Translations under genes and position numbers: made by a program
The notes under the pieces: model-generated
The model's database searches: none
Seen by the model: only the letters and a program-made list of their open reading frames with translations
What the model was told of the DNA's origin: nothing
In this document: positions 35,440-47,512 of the stretch, one piece after another
Numbering within the stretch: position 1 is the first letter of the stretch
How the letters are laid out: the number at the start of each line of letters is the position of its first letter
NCBI RefSeq assembly: GCF_029478095.1
Contig: NZ_JAKOAV010000003.1
Coordinates: 1 to 64,000, forward strand
DNA: 64,000 nt
Direction of reading: 5' to 3'
DNA from: Pelotomaculum isophthalicicum JI
GTDB taxonomy: Bacteria > Bacillota > Desulfotomaculia > Desulfotomaculales > Pelotomaculaceae

Positions 35440-36312
35440 ATGGATCGTCTCCTGATCGTCGCTGCACTTACTGCTGTAATACATATGATCAATACCCTGA
35501 CTTACTCGGTGCGTCTGTCCGGCGTGCGCACACGCAGGTTAGCCACCGCTATTTCTTTATTTAACGTTATTTTTTTGCTGGCGAGCACCGCCAATACAAT
35601 CCAGGGGCCGCTTCTTTCATCAATTGTCGAGCGGGCAATCAACACCGGTGAAGCTCAGATTATCGGCAAAATTCCGGGTGACCAGCTCATTAACCAGCCG
35701 GTTTACATGGAACAGCTTGCCTTGCTTGATCATGACATCCGTTTTGTTATTGCCGCGGCCACGGTGGGGACTATTGTTGGAACTGCTTTAATCCCGGCAT
35801 TTGTGCATATTTTTATACGTGCCATTTTCCTTTTTGAAGAGAGTGGTTCTGTTCCCCGGATGATTGGCATGGTGATCATCTCACCACGCCGGTTGTTCAG
35901 TCTTTCCCGGCAGTTCTATCTGCCCCGGAGGAATTCATTTAAGTCGTTGACGTTACGCCGGATAGCTTTGCCGAAAACTTTTCTGTTTCTGAATATTATC
36001 GTAACGGGGGTCTATACCACCGGAGTACTGTCATCCTTATACGCAGGGGCGCTTTTCCCCGACTATCGCTCAACGGCTGCTCTCCTTTCCGCAGTGATTA
36101 ACGGCATTGCCACTGTGCTCGCGGCAACCGTTGTGGACCCTACGGCGGCGTCCATTACTGATCAAGCGATAAGGGGAGAGCGTAGTGAAGACGATGTCAA
36201 ACAAATGGCTCTTTATCTTTCCGTTACCCGGTTTTTGGGTACGATTTTCGCGCAGGCAATCTTTTTGCCGTCCGCTTACTTTATTAAGTACGTTGCAACA
36301 TGGCTGGCCTGA
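35440..36312 (+). CDS. amj: Lipid II flippase Amj-like membrane protein (DUF2837)
   Basis: 290 residues with about six membrane segments (for example LLIVAALTAVIHMINTLTY, FVIAAATVGTIVGTALI, TFLFLNIIVTGVYTTGVL). It begins in the YdaH/Amj manner with a TYSVRLSGVRTRR loop. A DPTAASITDQAIRGERSEDD loop lies near the C-terminus. Amj of Bacillus subtilis translocates lipid II for peptidoglycan synthesis and backs up MurJ. The family assignment is by pattern. Position between pcrA and ligA has no obvious functional link. Confidence 0.8.
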   Translation: MDRLLIVAALTAVIHMINTLTYSVRLSGVRTRRLATAISLFNVIFLLASTANTIQGPLLSSIVERAINTGEAQIIGKIPGDQLINQPVYMEQLALLDHDIRFVIAAATVGTIVGTALIPAFVHIFIRAIFLFEESGSVPRMIGMVIISPRRLFSLSRQFYLPRRNSFKSLTLRRIALPKTFLFLNIIVTGVYTTGVLSSLYAGALFPDYRSTAALLSAVINGIATVLAATVVDPTAASITDQAIRGERSEDDVKQMALYLSVTRFLGTIFAQAIFLPSAYFIKYVATWLA

Positions 36313-36361
36313 TTAGTGGTTGGCTATTGGCTGTTGGTGGTTAGTAATCTTTAACAAGTAG

Positions 36362-38422
<2,061 letters not shown>

Positions 38423-38550
38423 AATTTTCAAAAATACTTGAGGCAATATGTTTGGGATATGCCAGAAAATCTAAACAGAGCTCAAACTTGCACGATTATT
38501 GCCCATATTGGTATAATGTTGTAGGTTTATAATAGAAAGAAGGTGGATTT

Positions 38551-38832
38551 TTGATTACTGGAAAAGACGTTGACCATGTCGCTCTTTTAGGCCGGTTGGA
38601 ATTGACCGCCGAAGAAAAGGAGATGTTTACCAGGCAACTCAACGACATTTTGGAGCATTTCCGGTCCCTGGAGCGTCTCGATACTGAAAATGTGCAGCCT
38701 ACGGCGCACGTCCTGCCTTTGCAGAATGTTTACCGTGAAGATCAAGTGGGACAGCACATGTCCCGCGAGGACGCTCTGTCGAACTGTCCCGACAGGGATG
38801 AAAACTACTTCAAGGTGCCCAAAATTGTCTAG
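38551..38832 (+). CDS. gatC: Asp/Glu-tRNA amidotransferase subunit C
   Basis: 93 residues, starting at TTG 38551 after AAGGTGG. The short helical subunit stabilises GatA in GatCAB, which amidates misacylated Glu-tRNA(Gln) and Asp-tRNA(Asn). Family blocks are VDHVALLGRLELTAEEKEMF, LNDILEHFRSLERLDT and the C-terminal NCPDRDENYFKVPKIV. It lies 21 bases before gatA. Confidence 0.96.
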   Translation: MITGKDVDHVALLGRLELTAEEKEMFTRQLNDILEHFRSLERLDTENVQPTAHVLPLQNVYREDQVGQHMSREDALSNCPDRDENYFKVPKIV

Positions 38833-38853
38833 GTGTTCAGGAGGTGTTAATAA

Positions 38854-40317
38854 TTGCAGCTTTACCGGCTAACAGCCCACGAATTGCATGATCTTTTAAT
38901 AAAAAAAGAAATATCGGCGGAAGAAATAAACAATGCTGTATTTGATCGGATCGAAGACGTTGAGGATAAAATTGGCGCCTATATTACCAGAACAAAAGAA
39001 AGTGCGCTTGAGAGCGCCCGCGCGGTGGACAAGCAAATCCGGAATGGTGAGGCAATTACTCCGCTTTCCGGCATTCCTATCGCTGTAAAGGATAATATGT
39101 GCACCGACGGTTTGCGTACCACCGCCAGTTCGAAAATATTGTCCAACTTCATTCCGCCTTACAGCGCTACCGTGGTGAAAAAGCTGGAAGCCGCCGGTGC
39201 GACTGTAGTGGGAAAGACGAATCTGGACGAGTTCGCCATGGGCTCATCAACCGAAAACTCTGCCTTTTTTACTACAAGAAACCCTTGGGATACACAGCGG
39301 GTGCCCGGTGGTTCCAGTGGCGGCTCGGCTGCCGCCGTTTGCGCCGGTGAAGCCGTTTGCGCCCTAGGTTCGGACACGGGTGGTTCCATTCGCCAGCCTG
39401 CTTCTTTTTGCGGCGTGGTTGGCATGAAGCCCACCTATGGGGCTGTTTCCCGCTACGGATTAATCGCCTTTGCCTCGTCTTTGGACCAGATCGGACCGTT
39501 TGCCAGGGATGTGACCGACTGCGCCCTGATGCTTGAGGCTGTCAGCGGACACGACCCCAAGGACTCCACTTCGGCAAACTATAAAGTGCCGGACTACACC
39601 GCTTCTCTGGTTAATGACGTACGCGGCTTGAAAATAGGAGTTCCTGAAGAATATATGGCTGAAGGAATCTTGCCGGAGGTACGCGTCGCCGTTAAAAAAG
39701 CAATGCTGTTGTTGGAGTCGCTGGGAGCGGTGGTGGAATACACCACCCTGCCGCATACCGAGTATGCTTTACCGACTTATTATATCATTGCGCCGGCTGA
39801 AGCCAGTTCAAATCTGGCCCGTTACGATGGCGTGCGGTATGGTTTCCGGGCGGCGGACGCCGGAGACGTAATTGATATGTTCATGAAGTCCCGGAGCCAG
39901 GGTTTTGGCCCTGAGGTTAAAAGACGGATTATGTTGGGTACTTACACGTTATCCGCGGGTTATTACGACGCCTACTACCTGAAAGCGCTAAAAGTGCGGA
40001 CGTTGATCAAACAAGACTTCGACCGTGCTTTTGAAAAGTATGACGTGCTCTTGTCACCGACGTCTCCTTCCCCGGCTTTCCGGTTCGGTGAAAAAGTTGA
40101 CGATCCGCTTCAGATGTATTTATCGGACATCTGCACGATATCGGTTAACCTGGCTGGAATCCCGGGAATTTCATTGCCTTGCGGCTTTGTGGACGGAATG
40201 CCGGTCGGACTGCAACTGATGGGCAAGCATTTCGACGAAGGAACATTGCTCCGGGTGGCGTACACGTTCGAACAGAATACCGGCTACCACAAAGAGTTTC
40301 CGGAAGTTATAGCCTGA
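38854..40317 (+). CDS. gatA: Asp/Glu-tRNA amidotransferase subunit A
   Basis: 487 residues from TTG 38854 behind GGAGGTG. The amidase-signature glutaminase has catalytic Lys in [13 protein letters not shown], the cis-Ser in [16 protein letters not shown], and the Gly/Ser-rich loop [13 protein letters not shown]. It makes ammonia for the amidation of Glu-tRNA(Gln)/Asp-tRNA(Asn) together with GatB and GatC. It is the middle gene of the gatCAB operon. Confidence 0.97.
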   Translation: MQLYRLTAHELHDLLIKKEISAEEINNAVFDRIEDVEDKIGAYITRTKESALESARAVDKQIRNGEAITPLSGIPIAVKDNMCTDGLRTTASSKILSNFIPPYSATVVKKLEAAGATVVGKTNLDEFAMGSSTENSAFFTTRNPWDTQRVPGGSSGGSAAAVCAGEAVCALGSDTGGSIRQPASFCGVVGMKPTYGAVSRYGLIAFASSLDQIGPFARDVTDCALMLEAVSGHDPKDSTSANYKVPDYTASLVNDVRGLKIGVPEEYMAEGILPEVRVAVKKAMLLLESLGAVVEYTTLPHTEYALPTYYIIAPAEASSNLARYDGVRYGFRAADAGDVIDMFMKSRSQGFGPEVKRRIMLGTYTLSAGYYDAYYLKALKVRTLIKQDFDRAFEKYDVLLSPTSPSPAFRFGEKVDDPLQMYLSDICTISVNLAGIPGISLPCGFVDGMPVGLQLMGKHFDEGTLLRVAYTFEQNTGYHKEFPEVIA

Positions 40318-40336
40318 TATTGATTTAATATTAATT

Positions 40337-40368
40337 CCGACGTCTGACGTCCGACGTCCGACGACTGA
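40337..40368. repeat. Tandem heptamer repeat between gatA and gatB
   Basis: About four and a half copies of a 7-base unit (CCGACGT / CTGACGT variants) lie in the 66-base gap between gatA and gatB. The unit differs from the GGAGTCA unit at 35241-35328 but shares its length and GAC/GTC character. Confidence 0.8.
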
Positions 40369-40383
40369 TTTGGGAGGGTTAAA

Positions 40384-41823
40384 ATGACCCAGTATGAAAC
40401 TGTTATTGGCCTGGAAGTACACGTGGAGTTAAAGACCAGGTCCAAAATATTCTGTGATTCCACCGCCGAATTCGGCAACGAACCCAATACTCACGTTTGC
40501 CCGGTTTGCATGGGGCTGCCGGGGGTTCTCCCGGTTGTCAATAAAAATGTGGTTGAATATGCAATCCGTGCCGCGCTGGCGCTCAATTGCCGGATTGCGA
40601 GCTTTTCCAAGTTTGACCGGAAGAATTACTATTATCCGGACATGCCCAAGAATTATCAAATATCCCAGTATGATTTGCCTATCGCCGAACACGGCTATCT
40701 CAACATAGAAGTTAACGGGGAAACGAGACGGATCGGGATTACCCGCCTGCACATGGAAGAAGATACCGGCAAACTGGTGCATCAAGGGAATATTACCACC
40801 ACGCCTTTTTCGTTGGTGGATTACAACCGGGCCGGGGTACCCCTGATAGAAATTGTGTCCGAGCCCGACCTGCGCTCACCGGAAGAAGCGTACGAGTACC
40901 TCAATAAATTAAAAGCGATTATCCAATATACCGGTGTTTCTGATTGCAAAATGGAAGAGGGCAGCCTGCGTTGTGATGCCAACGTTTCAGTGCGCCCCGC
41001 CGGCAGCAAGGAATTTGGCACTAAAACAGAAATAAAAAACATGAATTCTTTTAAAGCTTTACAGAAAGCCCTCACTTATGAGGTCGAGCGGCAAATTGAG
41101 GTTGTTGAGGACGGGGGCCGGATTATTCAGGAAACCCGCACCTGGGACGAGGGAAAAGGAGTTACCCTTTCCATGCGCAGCAAAGAATACGCGCATGATT
41201 ACCGTTACCTGCCGGACCCGGACTTGGTGCCGATGGTGATTGACCGGGAATGGGTGGAGGATATCAAGCGTTCGCTTCCCGAGTTGCCGGACGACCGCAA
41301 GGAACGGTATGTAAGCGAGTTCGGTTTACCCGCCTACGACGCCATGGTGCTGACAAACACCAAGGAGTTGGCCGATTACTTTGAGGCCTGCGTGGCTGCC
41401 TACTCAAACCCCAAAGCAGTTAGCAACTGGGTAATGGGGGATCTTTCCCGGCTGCTCAACGCAAATAACACAGACATAACCAGTTGCCCGATTAAGCCGG
41501 AACAACTGGCCGCTATGCTTCAGTTATTAGAAAAAGGAACGATTAGCGGCAAAATTGCCAAAACAGTATTTGAAGAAATGTTTGCTTCAGGTAAAGATGC
41601 CGAAACTATCGTAAAAGAAAAAGGACTGGTCCAGATCAGTGATGAAGGGGCTATAGCGGCTATTGTGGATGATGTCATAGCCAAGAACCAAAAGTCGGTA
41701 GAAGACTTCCGTGCCGGCAAGGACCGCGCTTTAGGTTTCCTGGTCGGCCAGGTGATGAAAGCGTCCCGGGGCAAGGCCAATCCTGAACTGGTGAACAAGC
41801 TGCTGAAGGAACGTTTAAGTTAA
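40384..41823 (+). CDS. gatB: Asp/Glu-tRNA amidotransferase subunit B
   Basis: 479 residues, full length. The tRNA-binding and kinase-like subunit of GatCAB. It begins [20 protein letters not shown], with the zinc Cys set in FCDST and [16 protein letters not shown], then [16 protein letters not shown]-like and [11 protein letters not shown] motifs. The C-terminal YqeY-like domain includes [20 protein letters not shown]. The ATG has GGGAGGG upstream. Convergent with the OFA transporter gene across a shared terminator. Confidence 0.97.
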   Translation: MTQYETVIGLEVHVELKTRSKIFCDSTAEFGNEPNTHVCPVCMGLPGVLPVVNKNVVEYAIRAALALNCRIASFSKFDRKNYYYPDMPKNYQISQYDLPIAEHGYLNIEVNGETRRIGITRLHMEEDTGKLVHQGNITTTPFSLVDYNRAGVPLIEIVSEPDLRSPEEAYEYLNKLKAIIQYTGVSDCKMEEGSLRCDANVSVRPAGSKEFGTKTEIKNMNSFKALQKALTYEVERQIEVVEDGGRIIQETRTWDEGKGVTLSMRSKEYAHDYRYLPDPDLVPMVIDREWVEDIKRSLPELPDDRKERYVSEFGLPAYDAMVLTNTKELADYFEACVAAYSNPKAVSNWVMGDLSRLLNANNTDITSCPIKPEQLAAMLQLLEKGTISGKIAKTVFEEMFASGKDAETIVKEKGLVQISDEGAIAAIVDDVIAKNQKSVEDFRAGKDRALGFLVGQVMKASRGKANPELVNKLLKERLS

Positions 41824-41848
41824 ACAATTTTATTTCACATATAATAAT

Positions 41849-41886
41849 AAAAAGTTACTCATACCTATTTGTATGAGTAACTTTTT
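41849..41886. terminator. Bidirectional terminator
   Basis: A perfect 16-base stem (AAAAAGTTACTCATAC and its complement) with a 6-base loop has A- and T-runs at its two ends. It serves both gatB (+) and the OFA transporter gene (-). Confidence 0.92.
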
Positions 41887-41912
41887 ATTATTATAAAGGT
41901 GATTTTATGCGA

Positions 41913-43124
41913 TTAAGCTTTTGCCGGTGGCTTCAGCATGAGGATCAGTGCCAGACTGACAAAACAGAGCACGCCGGAAATAATCAGCGGGGTGGAGCTT
42001 AACTGACCAGCCACCGGGCTCTTCATCAGGTCGTACAGCATTGGGCCGAGGAGCGCGCCAATACCATAAGCCATAAATACTGTGCCATAATTCATACCCA
42101 GGGATTTAGTTCCGAAATAATCAGCAGTCATGGAAGGATATATTGCCAGGTAACCTCCAAAACAGAAACCGACCAGGGACACCCCGAGGAGGATGGAAGT
42201 TCCGGTAAGGGCCTTTAAGCCGATCATGGTAATGCCACAAAGCGTAAAGATTATCAGCAAGGTCTTGGTACGGCCTAGTTTGTCGGAAACCGTACCCCAG
42301 ATCAACCGGCCTGCGGCATTGAATACGGAAACAGTCATTACGGCGGACGCTGCTAAAGCTTCGCCTAAACCTTGCGCGGTAGCAATTGGCAGTGCGTTAG
42401 AGATAATCATCAGACCCGCGGCGCTGCCAAAAAGATAAGAAATCCACATTAGATAAAATTGAGCTGTTTTTACCATCTCGCCGGTGTCGTAGTCACCACC
42501 GCTTGCTTTTCCGGTAGCCAGTACCGGCGGTTCCCAGCCGGCGGGCTTATAACCAGGCGGAGGGTTTTTCAAAAATTGAGCGCCAATTACTACGCAAATA
42601 CCAAAAATAATGCCGAGGTAAGCAAATGTATCCAAAACTCCCTTGGAAGCGATGAGGCTTTTGGCTACCGGGGTAAAAACTAAAGCGCCACCGCCGAATC
42701 CGGCCACAGCCAGACCGGTGATCAAGCCTTTCTTATCCGGGAACCACTTTACACAGGTCGATAGCGGGCAAACATAACCGGCCCCGATACCCAGACCACC
42801 GATGACCCCAAAAGTTATATAGAGCCAGCCGAGAGATGTTGTCCATTTGGCTAATACAAGACCTACTCCCAGTAGTATACCGCCTATGGTGGCCACTGAC
42901 CTGGGACCTATTTTATCCTGCATTTTACCGAAAATTACTGTCCCTATAGCGAAAACGAGAATAATAATTGAAAAAGTCAAATTTGTTGGTGCCGCATCCC
43001 ATTTGAATTTTGTCATCAAGGGGCCTTTAAATACACTCCAGATATAAACTGCGCCCAGGGCAATTTGAATTAATAAGGCGCCGACCACAACAAGCCAGCG
43101 ATTCGTTGTTTTTTCCTCCGGCAA
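41913..43124 (-). CDS. OFA-family MFS transporter (oxalate/formate antiporter-like)
   Basis: 403 residues, about 12 membrane segments. The N-terminus WLVVVGALLIQIALGAVYIW and WSVFKGPL, the loop FGKMQDKIGPR, and GIGAGYVCPLSTCVKWFPDK, KKGLITGLAVAGFGGGA are OFA-family signatures. Second-half blocks include GRLIWGTVSDKLGRTKTLLI. It probably exchanges small carboxylates such as oxalate, formate, lactate or pyruvate. The substrate cannot be told from sequence. It lies 106 bases from the beta-carbonic-anhydrase-like gene on the same strand. Confidence 0.9.
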   Translation of the reverse strand: MPEEKTTNRWLVVVGALLIQIALGAVYIWSVFKGPLMTKFKWDAAPTNLTFSIIILVFAIGTVIFGKMQDKIGPRSVATIGGILLGVGLVLAKWTTSLGWLYITFGVIGGLGIGAGYVCPLSTCVKWFPDKKGLITGLAVAGFGGGALVFTPVAKSLIASKGVLDTFAYLGIIFGICVVIGAQFLKNPPPGYKPAGWEPPVLATGKASGGDYDTGEMVKTAQFYLMWISYLFGSAAGLMIISNALPIATAQGLGEALAASAVMTVSVFNAAGRLIWGTVSDKLGRTKTLLIIFTLCGITMIGLKALTGTSILLGVSLVGFCFGGYLAIYPSMTADYFGTKSLGMNYGTVFMAYGIGALLGPMLYDLMKSPVAGQLSSTPLIISGVLCFVSLALILMLKPPAKA

Positions 43125-43230
43125 CTTTCTTTCCTCCCGTAATTAAAATTGTTATTAAATGTCTTTTCAATAACTATTGCTAATAACAAACTTAATAACT
43201 AATGTTTTAAAAAACTATGATTACCAAAGA

Positions 43231-43608
43231 CTAACCCACAGGCTCGATTTGCCAATTCTCATTCACCCATAAACCGATACACTTAACTTCGTAATTCCAC
43301 GCGCGAACAGTATTAACGGCTGATTCTAATTGCTCTAATTGCGTCTCTTTGGGGACCGGATTACCGGCGCAATCATGATGAGCCACAACAGCAATTAACT
43401 TCGAGCAATGCGCTCCAACGGAAATACTTACCCTATGCTGGATGGAAGCTACCCCCGGCTGATTTTCAGCCAGTATTTTCACCGGGCCCGGTTCGGTAAT
43501 GGTGTCAATGAAATCAAGCTGATAATGACTTTTTAAGTATTCATTCACCGGCAACTGTGTTCTGCCATCCATACAGTTAATAGCTGTTCCAAAAACTCCG
43601 TGAGCCAT
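43231..43608 (-). CDS. Small beta-carbonic-anhydrase-like protein
   Basis: 125 residues, much shorter than classical beta-CAs (about 200). The zinc ligands are recognisable: Cys with Asp-Arg dyad in INCMDGRTQLPV, and His/Cys in LIAVVAHHDCAGN. VSISVGAHCSKLIAVV matches the core strand. Such minimal homologues are widespread in Peptococcaceae and their activity is uncertain. The ATG has AAAGGAGGTG upstream, a strong site. Confidence 0.78.
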   Translation of the reverse strand: MAHGVFGTAINCMDGRTQLPVNEYLKSHYQLDFIDTITEPGPVKILAENQPGVASIQHRVSISVGAHCSKLIAVVAHHDCAGNPVPKETQLEQLESAVNTVRAWNYEVKCIGLWVNENWQIEPVG

Positions 43609-44296
43609 TTTACACCTCCTTTCTAATATTATAATTAACTTTTTAAAAAAAACCTCCCCATTATGATTTAACCTTAATTGTTAGTATACATCTCTTTGCT
43701 TTTAATGGCAAGGTATGTTGTCTTTGGTTAATTATTATATATATGTCTGGTTGATGTGTTGATATTAAGGATTATTTTCGCTTTAAAGTAACAAAAATTT
43801 ATGGTATTATTCGATTAGATAAGCTTCGGGTTTAATCCCGGTCAATATAATTTTTGCTACTAAAAAGGCGGTGGTAGAACTCGTAAAACTTGGGCGAAGC
43901 TTAATCGTTAACTAACATTATCTATCAGTATTTTTGCCGCCCTTTATATGTAACCTTTGTTCTGTGTTCTCAGGGACTAAAACTTATTTTCTGCCCCTAA
44001 AGGCAATACTTACACAGCCTTCTGCATGTATAGGGCTTTCGCAAGCGGCAAAAGTTTAATCCGCGTAACGGAGTTGTTCACTTTCAATTGCTTATAACTA
44101 AAGCGTAATAACGACCATTTTTTAGAAATACTCGTTTAATTTTTTAATTTCTTTAAGGATGGGCATTACTTGCCGGTCAACGTTTTATGATCAGTTGGTA
44201 TTATTCTGGAGGGGAAAAATTGTTACCATTCTGATGCTAACTAATAGAATATGGTTTTGAGAGTTGTTATTGAAAATTTAAAAAGGAGGATAAGAC
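43609..44296. other. Long intergenic region with possible regulatory RNA structure
   Basis: 688 bases without a gene. It contains a 61-bp element (43780-43840) also found at 44991-45051. An AAGCTTCG (43823-43830) and CGAAGCTT (43896-43903) pair encloses a CGGG/CCCG hairpin, so a folded leader is possible. Beyond 43950 it is AT-rich with no further structure I can support. It should hold the promoters of the flanking divergent genes. Confidence 0.5.
43780..43840 (+). promoter_or_regulatory. Shared 61-bp element, copy 1
   Basis: Begins GCTTTAAAG and ends CGGGTTTAATCCCG. About 50 of 61 bases match the element before the homocitrate-synthase-like gene (44991-45051). It lies some 450 bases upstream of the acetate-transporter gene. 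It may be a promoter with a palindromic operator. Confidence 0.55.
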
Positions 44297-44863
44297 ATGC
44301 AAGACAATTCTAACCGAACATTAATTGTGGATTCCACAGCTAATCCTGCCCCCCTTGGTCTGATGGGGTTTGGGATGACGACAGTGCTTCTTAATCTGCA
44401 TAATGCCGGTTTTTTTGCGCTGGGTAGCATGATCCTGGCCATGGGTATATTTTACGGCGGTATAGCGCAGATTATTGCGGGCATAATGGAATGGAAAAAA
44501 GGCAATACCTTTGGTACAACAGCCTTTACGTCTTATGGATTGTTCTGGCTCTCCCTAGTTGGTTTGCTGGTCATACCCAAAGTTAAATGGGGAGATGCTA
44601 CGGAAAGCGTTGCTATGGGCGCATATCTTTTTATGTGGGGCCTCTTTACGGCGGTTATGTTCATTGGGACGCTTAAAATCAATCGGCGCCTTCAGTTTGT
44701 GTTTGGCTCACTGGCAGTGCTGTTTTTCCTGCTTGCCGCGGGGGACTGGACGGGTAATATCGCAATCACACATATTGCCGGTTGGGAAGGAATTATTTGC
44801 GGTTTTTCGGCTATATACACAGCTTTAGCTCAAGTGCTGGAAGAATTATATAGCAAATCTTAA
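44297..44863 (+). CDS. satP: Acetate transporter, GPR1/FUN34/YaaH family
   Basis: 188 residues with six membrane helices. It carries the family signature [14 protein letters not shown] near residue 20 and [20 protein letters not shown]. In E. coli the homologue SatP carries acetate and succinate with protons. It fits an organism trading acetate in anaerobic metabolism. The ATG follows AAAAGGAGG. It is monocistronic, ended by the terminator at 44915-44950. Confidence 0.93.
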   Translation: MQDNSNRTLIVDSTANPAPLGLMGFGMTTVLLNLHNAGFFALGSMILAMGIFYGGIAQIIAGIMEWKKGNTFGTTAFTSYGLFWLSLVGLLVIPKVKWGDATESVAMGAYLFMWGLFTAVMFIGTLKINRRLQFVFGSLAVLFFLLAAGDWTGNIAITHIAGWEGIICGFSAIYTALAQVLEELYSKS

Positions 44864-44914
44864 ACGATGTGGATGCCTGGTATTAAGACAAAAAATTAAA
44901 GCGTTCGGGGTATA

Positions 44915-44953
44915 AGAAAGAGCGCTCCAGCAAATGGTAGCGCTCTTTCTGTT
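44915..44953 (+). terminator. Rho-independent terminator
   Basis: AGAAAGAGCGCT and AGCGCTCTTTCT form a 12-base stem with a 12-base loop and a GTTTG tail. Confidence 0.85.
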
Positions 44954-44990
44954 TGTATACAATATTAGAATCATTATTAAAATCAATTGT

Positions 44991-45051
44991 GCTTTAAAGT
45001 TGCATAATTTTATGATACTATTCATTTAGATAATTTTCGGGATTAATCCCG
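44991..45051 (+). promoter_or_regulatory. Shared 61-bp element, copy 2, with palindrome CGGGATTAATCCCG
   Basis: Ends in the perfect 14-base palindrome CGGGATTAATCCCG (45038-45051), followed by a T-rich run, 60 bases before the homocitrate-synthase-like gene. Upstream TTGCAT and TATGATACTAT could be promoter hexamers. The palindrome could be an operator or a short leader hairpin. Confidence 0.55.
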
Positions 45052-45112
45052 TATTTTTTAATTTTATTGTTTGAAGATTTTTAGTTGGTTGATTGAGGGG
45101 TGATTAGACATC

Positions 45113-46246
45113 GTGCATAGAAGAAAAATAATTATCGTCGACACAACCTTGAGAGACGGGGAACAAACAGCGGGTGTTGTTTTTGCCAACAGGGAAAAGT
45201 TGCGGATTGCGAAGTTCCTGGATGAACTGGGAGTGGACCAGATCGAAGCCGGCATACCGGTCATGGGCGGGGATGAAAAAGAAGCTATCACGGCTATTTG
45301 CAAGGCCGGATTAAAGGCGAGCATCATGGGTTGGAACAGGCCGGTGCTCAAAGACATTGAAACTTCCCTGGAATGTGGTGTGGATGCGGTGGCGATTTCA
45401 ATTTCCACCTCGGATATTCATATCAAGTATAAGCTAAAAACCACCAGAGAGTGGGTAATTGAACAAATGGTCAATGCCACCCATTTTGCTAAAAAAGAGG
45501 GTATGGAAATATCGGTCAACGCGGAAGACGCTTCCCGCAGCGATATAAATTTTTTGATTCAGTTTGCCAAGGCGGCCAAGGAAGCAGGCGCCAACCGTCT
45601 ACGGTATTGCGATACTGTCGGCATCATGGATCCGTTTACCATTTATGAGCGGATCAAACAGATTAGAGATAACGTTGACATAGACATTGAGATGCATACC
45701 CATAACGATTTCGGGATGGCTACGGCGAATACCATAGCCGGTGTAAAAGCCGGCGCCAATTACGCCGGGGTCACTATTATGGGACTAGGTGAGCGGGCCG
45801 GTAACGCTGCCTTGGAAGAAGTGGTAATGGCTTTAAAACACTTATTTGATATAAACCTTAATTTTAAGACGGAAATGTTTGTTGAAATCGCGGAATATGT
45901 ATCCCGGGCTTCTGGCAGGGAATTGCCCGCCTGGAAGGCTATTGTCGGCTCTAACATGTTTGCGCATGAATCTGGGATTCATTCCGACGGTATCATTAAA
46001 AATCCAAAGACATATGAAGCCTTTACCCCTGAAGAAGTCGGGCTTGAGCGCCAGATTGTGATCGGCAAGCATTCCGGTTCGGCGGCATTAAGGTCCAAAT
46101 TTGCTGAATACGGGATAATCCTAACTGAACACCAGGCACAAGAATTGCTGCCAAGTATCCGTTCTCATGCGGTTTCAATGAAGCGGCCGCTTTTTGATAA
46201 AGAACTGGTTTATTTTTACGAAGACTATTTTGGAAAGAGGGATTAA
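45113..46246 (+). CDS. nifV: Homocitrate synthase family (NifV or Re-citrate synthase)
   Basis: 377 residues. A DRE-TIM metallolyase: IIIVDTTLRDGEQTAGVVF at the start, EAGIPVMG, metal His in EMHTHNDFGMATANT, GLGERAGNAALEE, and the acetyl-CoA region FAHESGIHSDGI. It condenses acetyl-CoA with a 2-oxo acid. Length and sequence fit NifV-type homocitrate synthase, but the Re-citrate synthases of anaerobes belong to the same branch and cannot be separated by eye. The partners that follow are aconitase-family subunits. The start is GTG 45113. Confidence 0.88.
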   Translation: MHRRKIIIVDTTLRDGEQTAGVVFANREKLRIAKFLDELGVDQIEAGIPVMGGDEKEAITAICKAGLKASIMGWNRPVLKDIETSLECGVDAVAISISTSDIHIKYKLKTTREWVIEQMVNATHFAKKEGMEISVNAEDASRSDINFLIQFAKAAKEAGANRLRYCDTVGIMDPFTIYERIKQIRDNVDIDIEMHTHNDFGMATANTIAGVKAGANYAGVTIMGLGERAGNAALEEVVMALKHLFDINLNFKTEMFVEIAEYVSRASGRELPAWKAIVGSNMFAHESGIHSDGIIKNPKTYEAFTPEEVGLERQIVIGKHSGSAALRSKFAEYGIILTEHQAQELLPSIRSHAVSMKRPLFDKELVYFYEDYFGKRD

Positions 46247-46248
46247 TA

Positions 46249-47502
46249 TTGGGCCAGACAATCATTGAGAAGATTCTTTCCAGTCACTGTGGCCACACTG
46301 CCCGCGCCAACGAGATAGTAGTGGCGCGGGTCGACTACGTAATGGGTCAGGACGGAACTGCTCCTTTGGCAATTAATGCATTTAAGGACATGGACGGGAA
46401 GGAAGTTTTTGACCGTGAAAAAGTTGCTTTTGTGATTGATCACAGCGCTCCCAGCCCGAATGAGGGAGTTTCCGCCCTGCACAAGTTAATGAGGGAATTT
46501 GTTAAGGAAAAGGCGTTCCGTCTTTATGACATCGGCGAAGGTGTGTGCCACCAGCTTATCCCCGAGAGCGGGGAGGTAGGGCCGGGCAGCCTGGTTATTG
46601 GCGCCGATTCGCATACCTGCACTTATGGGGCGCTGAATGCTTTCTCCACGGGAGTAGGCTCCACCGACCTGGCGGGTGGTTTGATCTCAGGTCAGATGTG
46701 GTTTAAGGTTCCGGAGACTTTTAAATTTGTTTGTAATGGGACACTGCCGACAGGCGTGTTTTCCAAAGATTTGATTCTTTATTTGATTGGAGATGTTACC
46801 GCCGACGGTGCTACATACATGGCTGCAGAGTATGTTGGCGAAGCGATTGCCGCCCTTTCTCAGGAGGCGCGTTTTACTATTGCCAACATGGCTATTGAAA
46901 TGGGCGCTAAAGCTGGTTTAATGGAAGCTGACGACAAAACATATAACTGGTTGAACAGGTTCACTAAACGTGAATTTGCCCCGGTAGTTGCCGATCAGGA
47001 CGCGGTTTATGCTAAGGTGCGTGAATATGATGTGTCAAAGCTTGAGCCCCAGGTGGCCAAGCCTCACAAAGTGGACAATGTGGCTCCTGTCGGCGAGGTG
47101 GCGGGGAAGCCTATTCAGCAGGCATTGCTCGGTACTTGCACTAACGGCCGGCTGGAAGACCTGCGTATTGCCGCCGGCATTCTGGCTAATCGCAAAGTCC
47201 ACCCGGAGGTCCGCATGATCGTGGCGCCGGCATCCCGGCGGATATTCTTGGATGCCATGGCGGAAGGGATTATCCAAACTTTGGTAGAGTCTGGCGCGGC
47301 TATAGTTACACCCGGTTGCGGACCTTGCGTGGGTACGCACAATGGTGTGCCTTCTGATGGTGAAACGGTTATTTCAACTGCCAACCGTAATTTTAAAGGG
47401 AGGATGGGTAATTCTAATGCTGAAATTTTCCTCGCTTCTCCCGCCACAGTAGCCGCCAGCGCTTTGACCGGGAAGATTACCGACCCACGGGAGTTCATAT
47501 AG
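46249..47502 (+). CDS. Aconitase-family hydro-lyase, large subunit (LeuC/HacA type)
   Basis: 417 residues, the length of split isopropylmalate/homoaconitase large subunits. It has GQTIIEKILSSHCGHTA at the start, then VIDHSAPSPNEG, the substrate loop IGADSHTCTYGALNAFSTGV with the first iron-sulfur Cys, and the last two cluster Cys in VTPGCGPCVGTHNGVPSDGE. It could be homoaconitase, isopropylmalate isomerase or a split aconitase. It starts two bases after the synthase gene stop, so one operon and one pathway are likely. Substrate not certain. Confidence 0.9.
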   Translation: MGQTIIEKILSSHCGHTARANEIVVARVDYVMGQDGTAPLAINAFKDMDGKEVFDREKVAFVIDHSAPSPNEGVSALHKLMREFVKEKAFRLYDIGEGVCHQLIPESGEVGPGSLVIGADSHTCTYGALNAFSTGVGSTDLAGGLISGQMWFKVPETFKFVCNGTLPTGVFSKDLILYLIGDVTADGATYMAAEYVGEAIAALSQEARFTIANMAIEMGAKAGLMEADDKTYNWLNRFTKREFAPVVADQDAVYAKVREYDVSKLEPQVAKPHKVDNVAPVGEVAGKPIQQALLGTCTNGRLEDLRIAAGILANRKVHPEVRMIVAPASRRIFLDAMAEGIIQTLVESGAAIVTPGCGPCVGTHNGVPSDGETVISTANRNFKGRMGNSNAEIFLASPATVAASALTGKITDPREFI

Positions 47503-47512
47503 ATAAAAATAT

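Noticed and set aside
41913-43608. Functional operon linking the OFA transporter with the beta-carbonic-anhydrase-like protein
   Set aside because: They share a strand, but the 106-base AT-rich gap and lack of a known link give no real support for a joint function.
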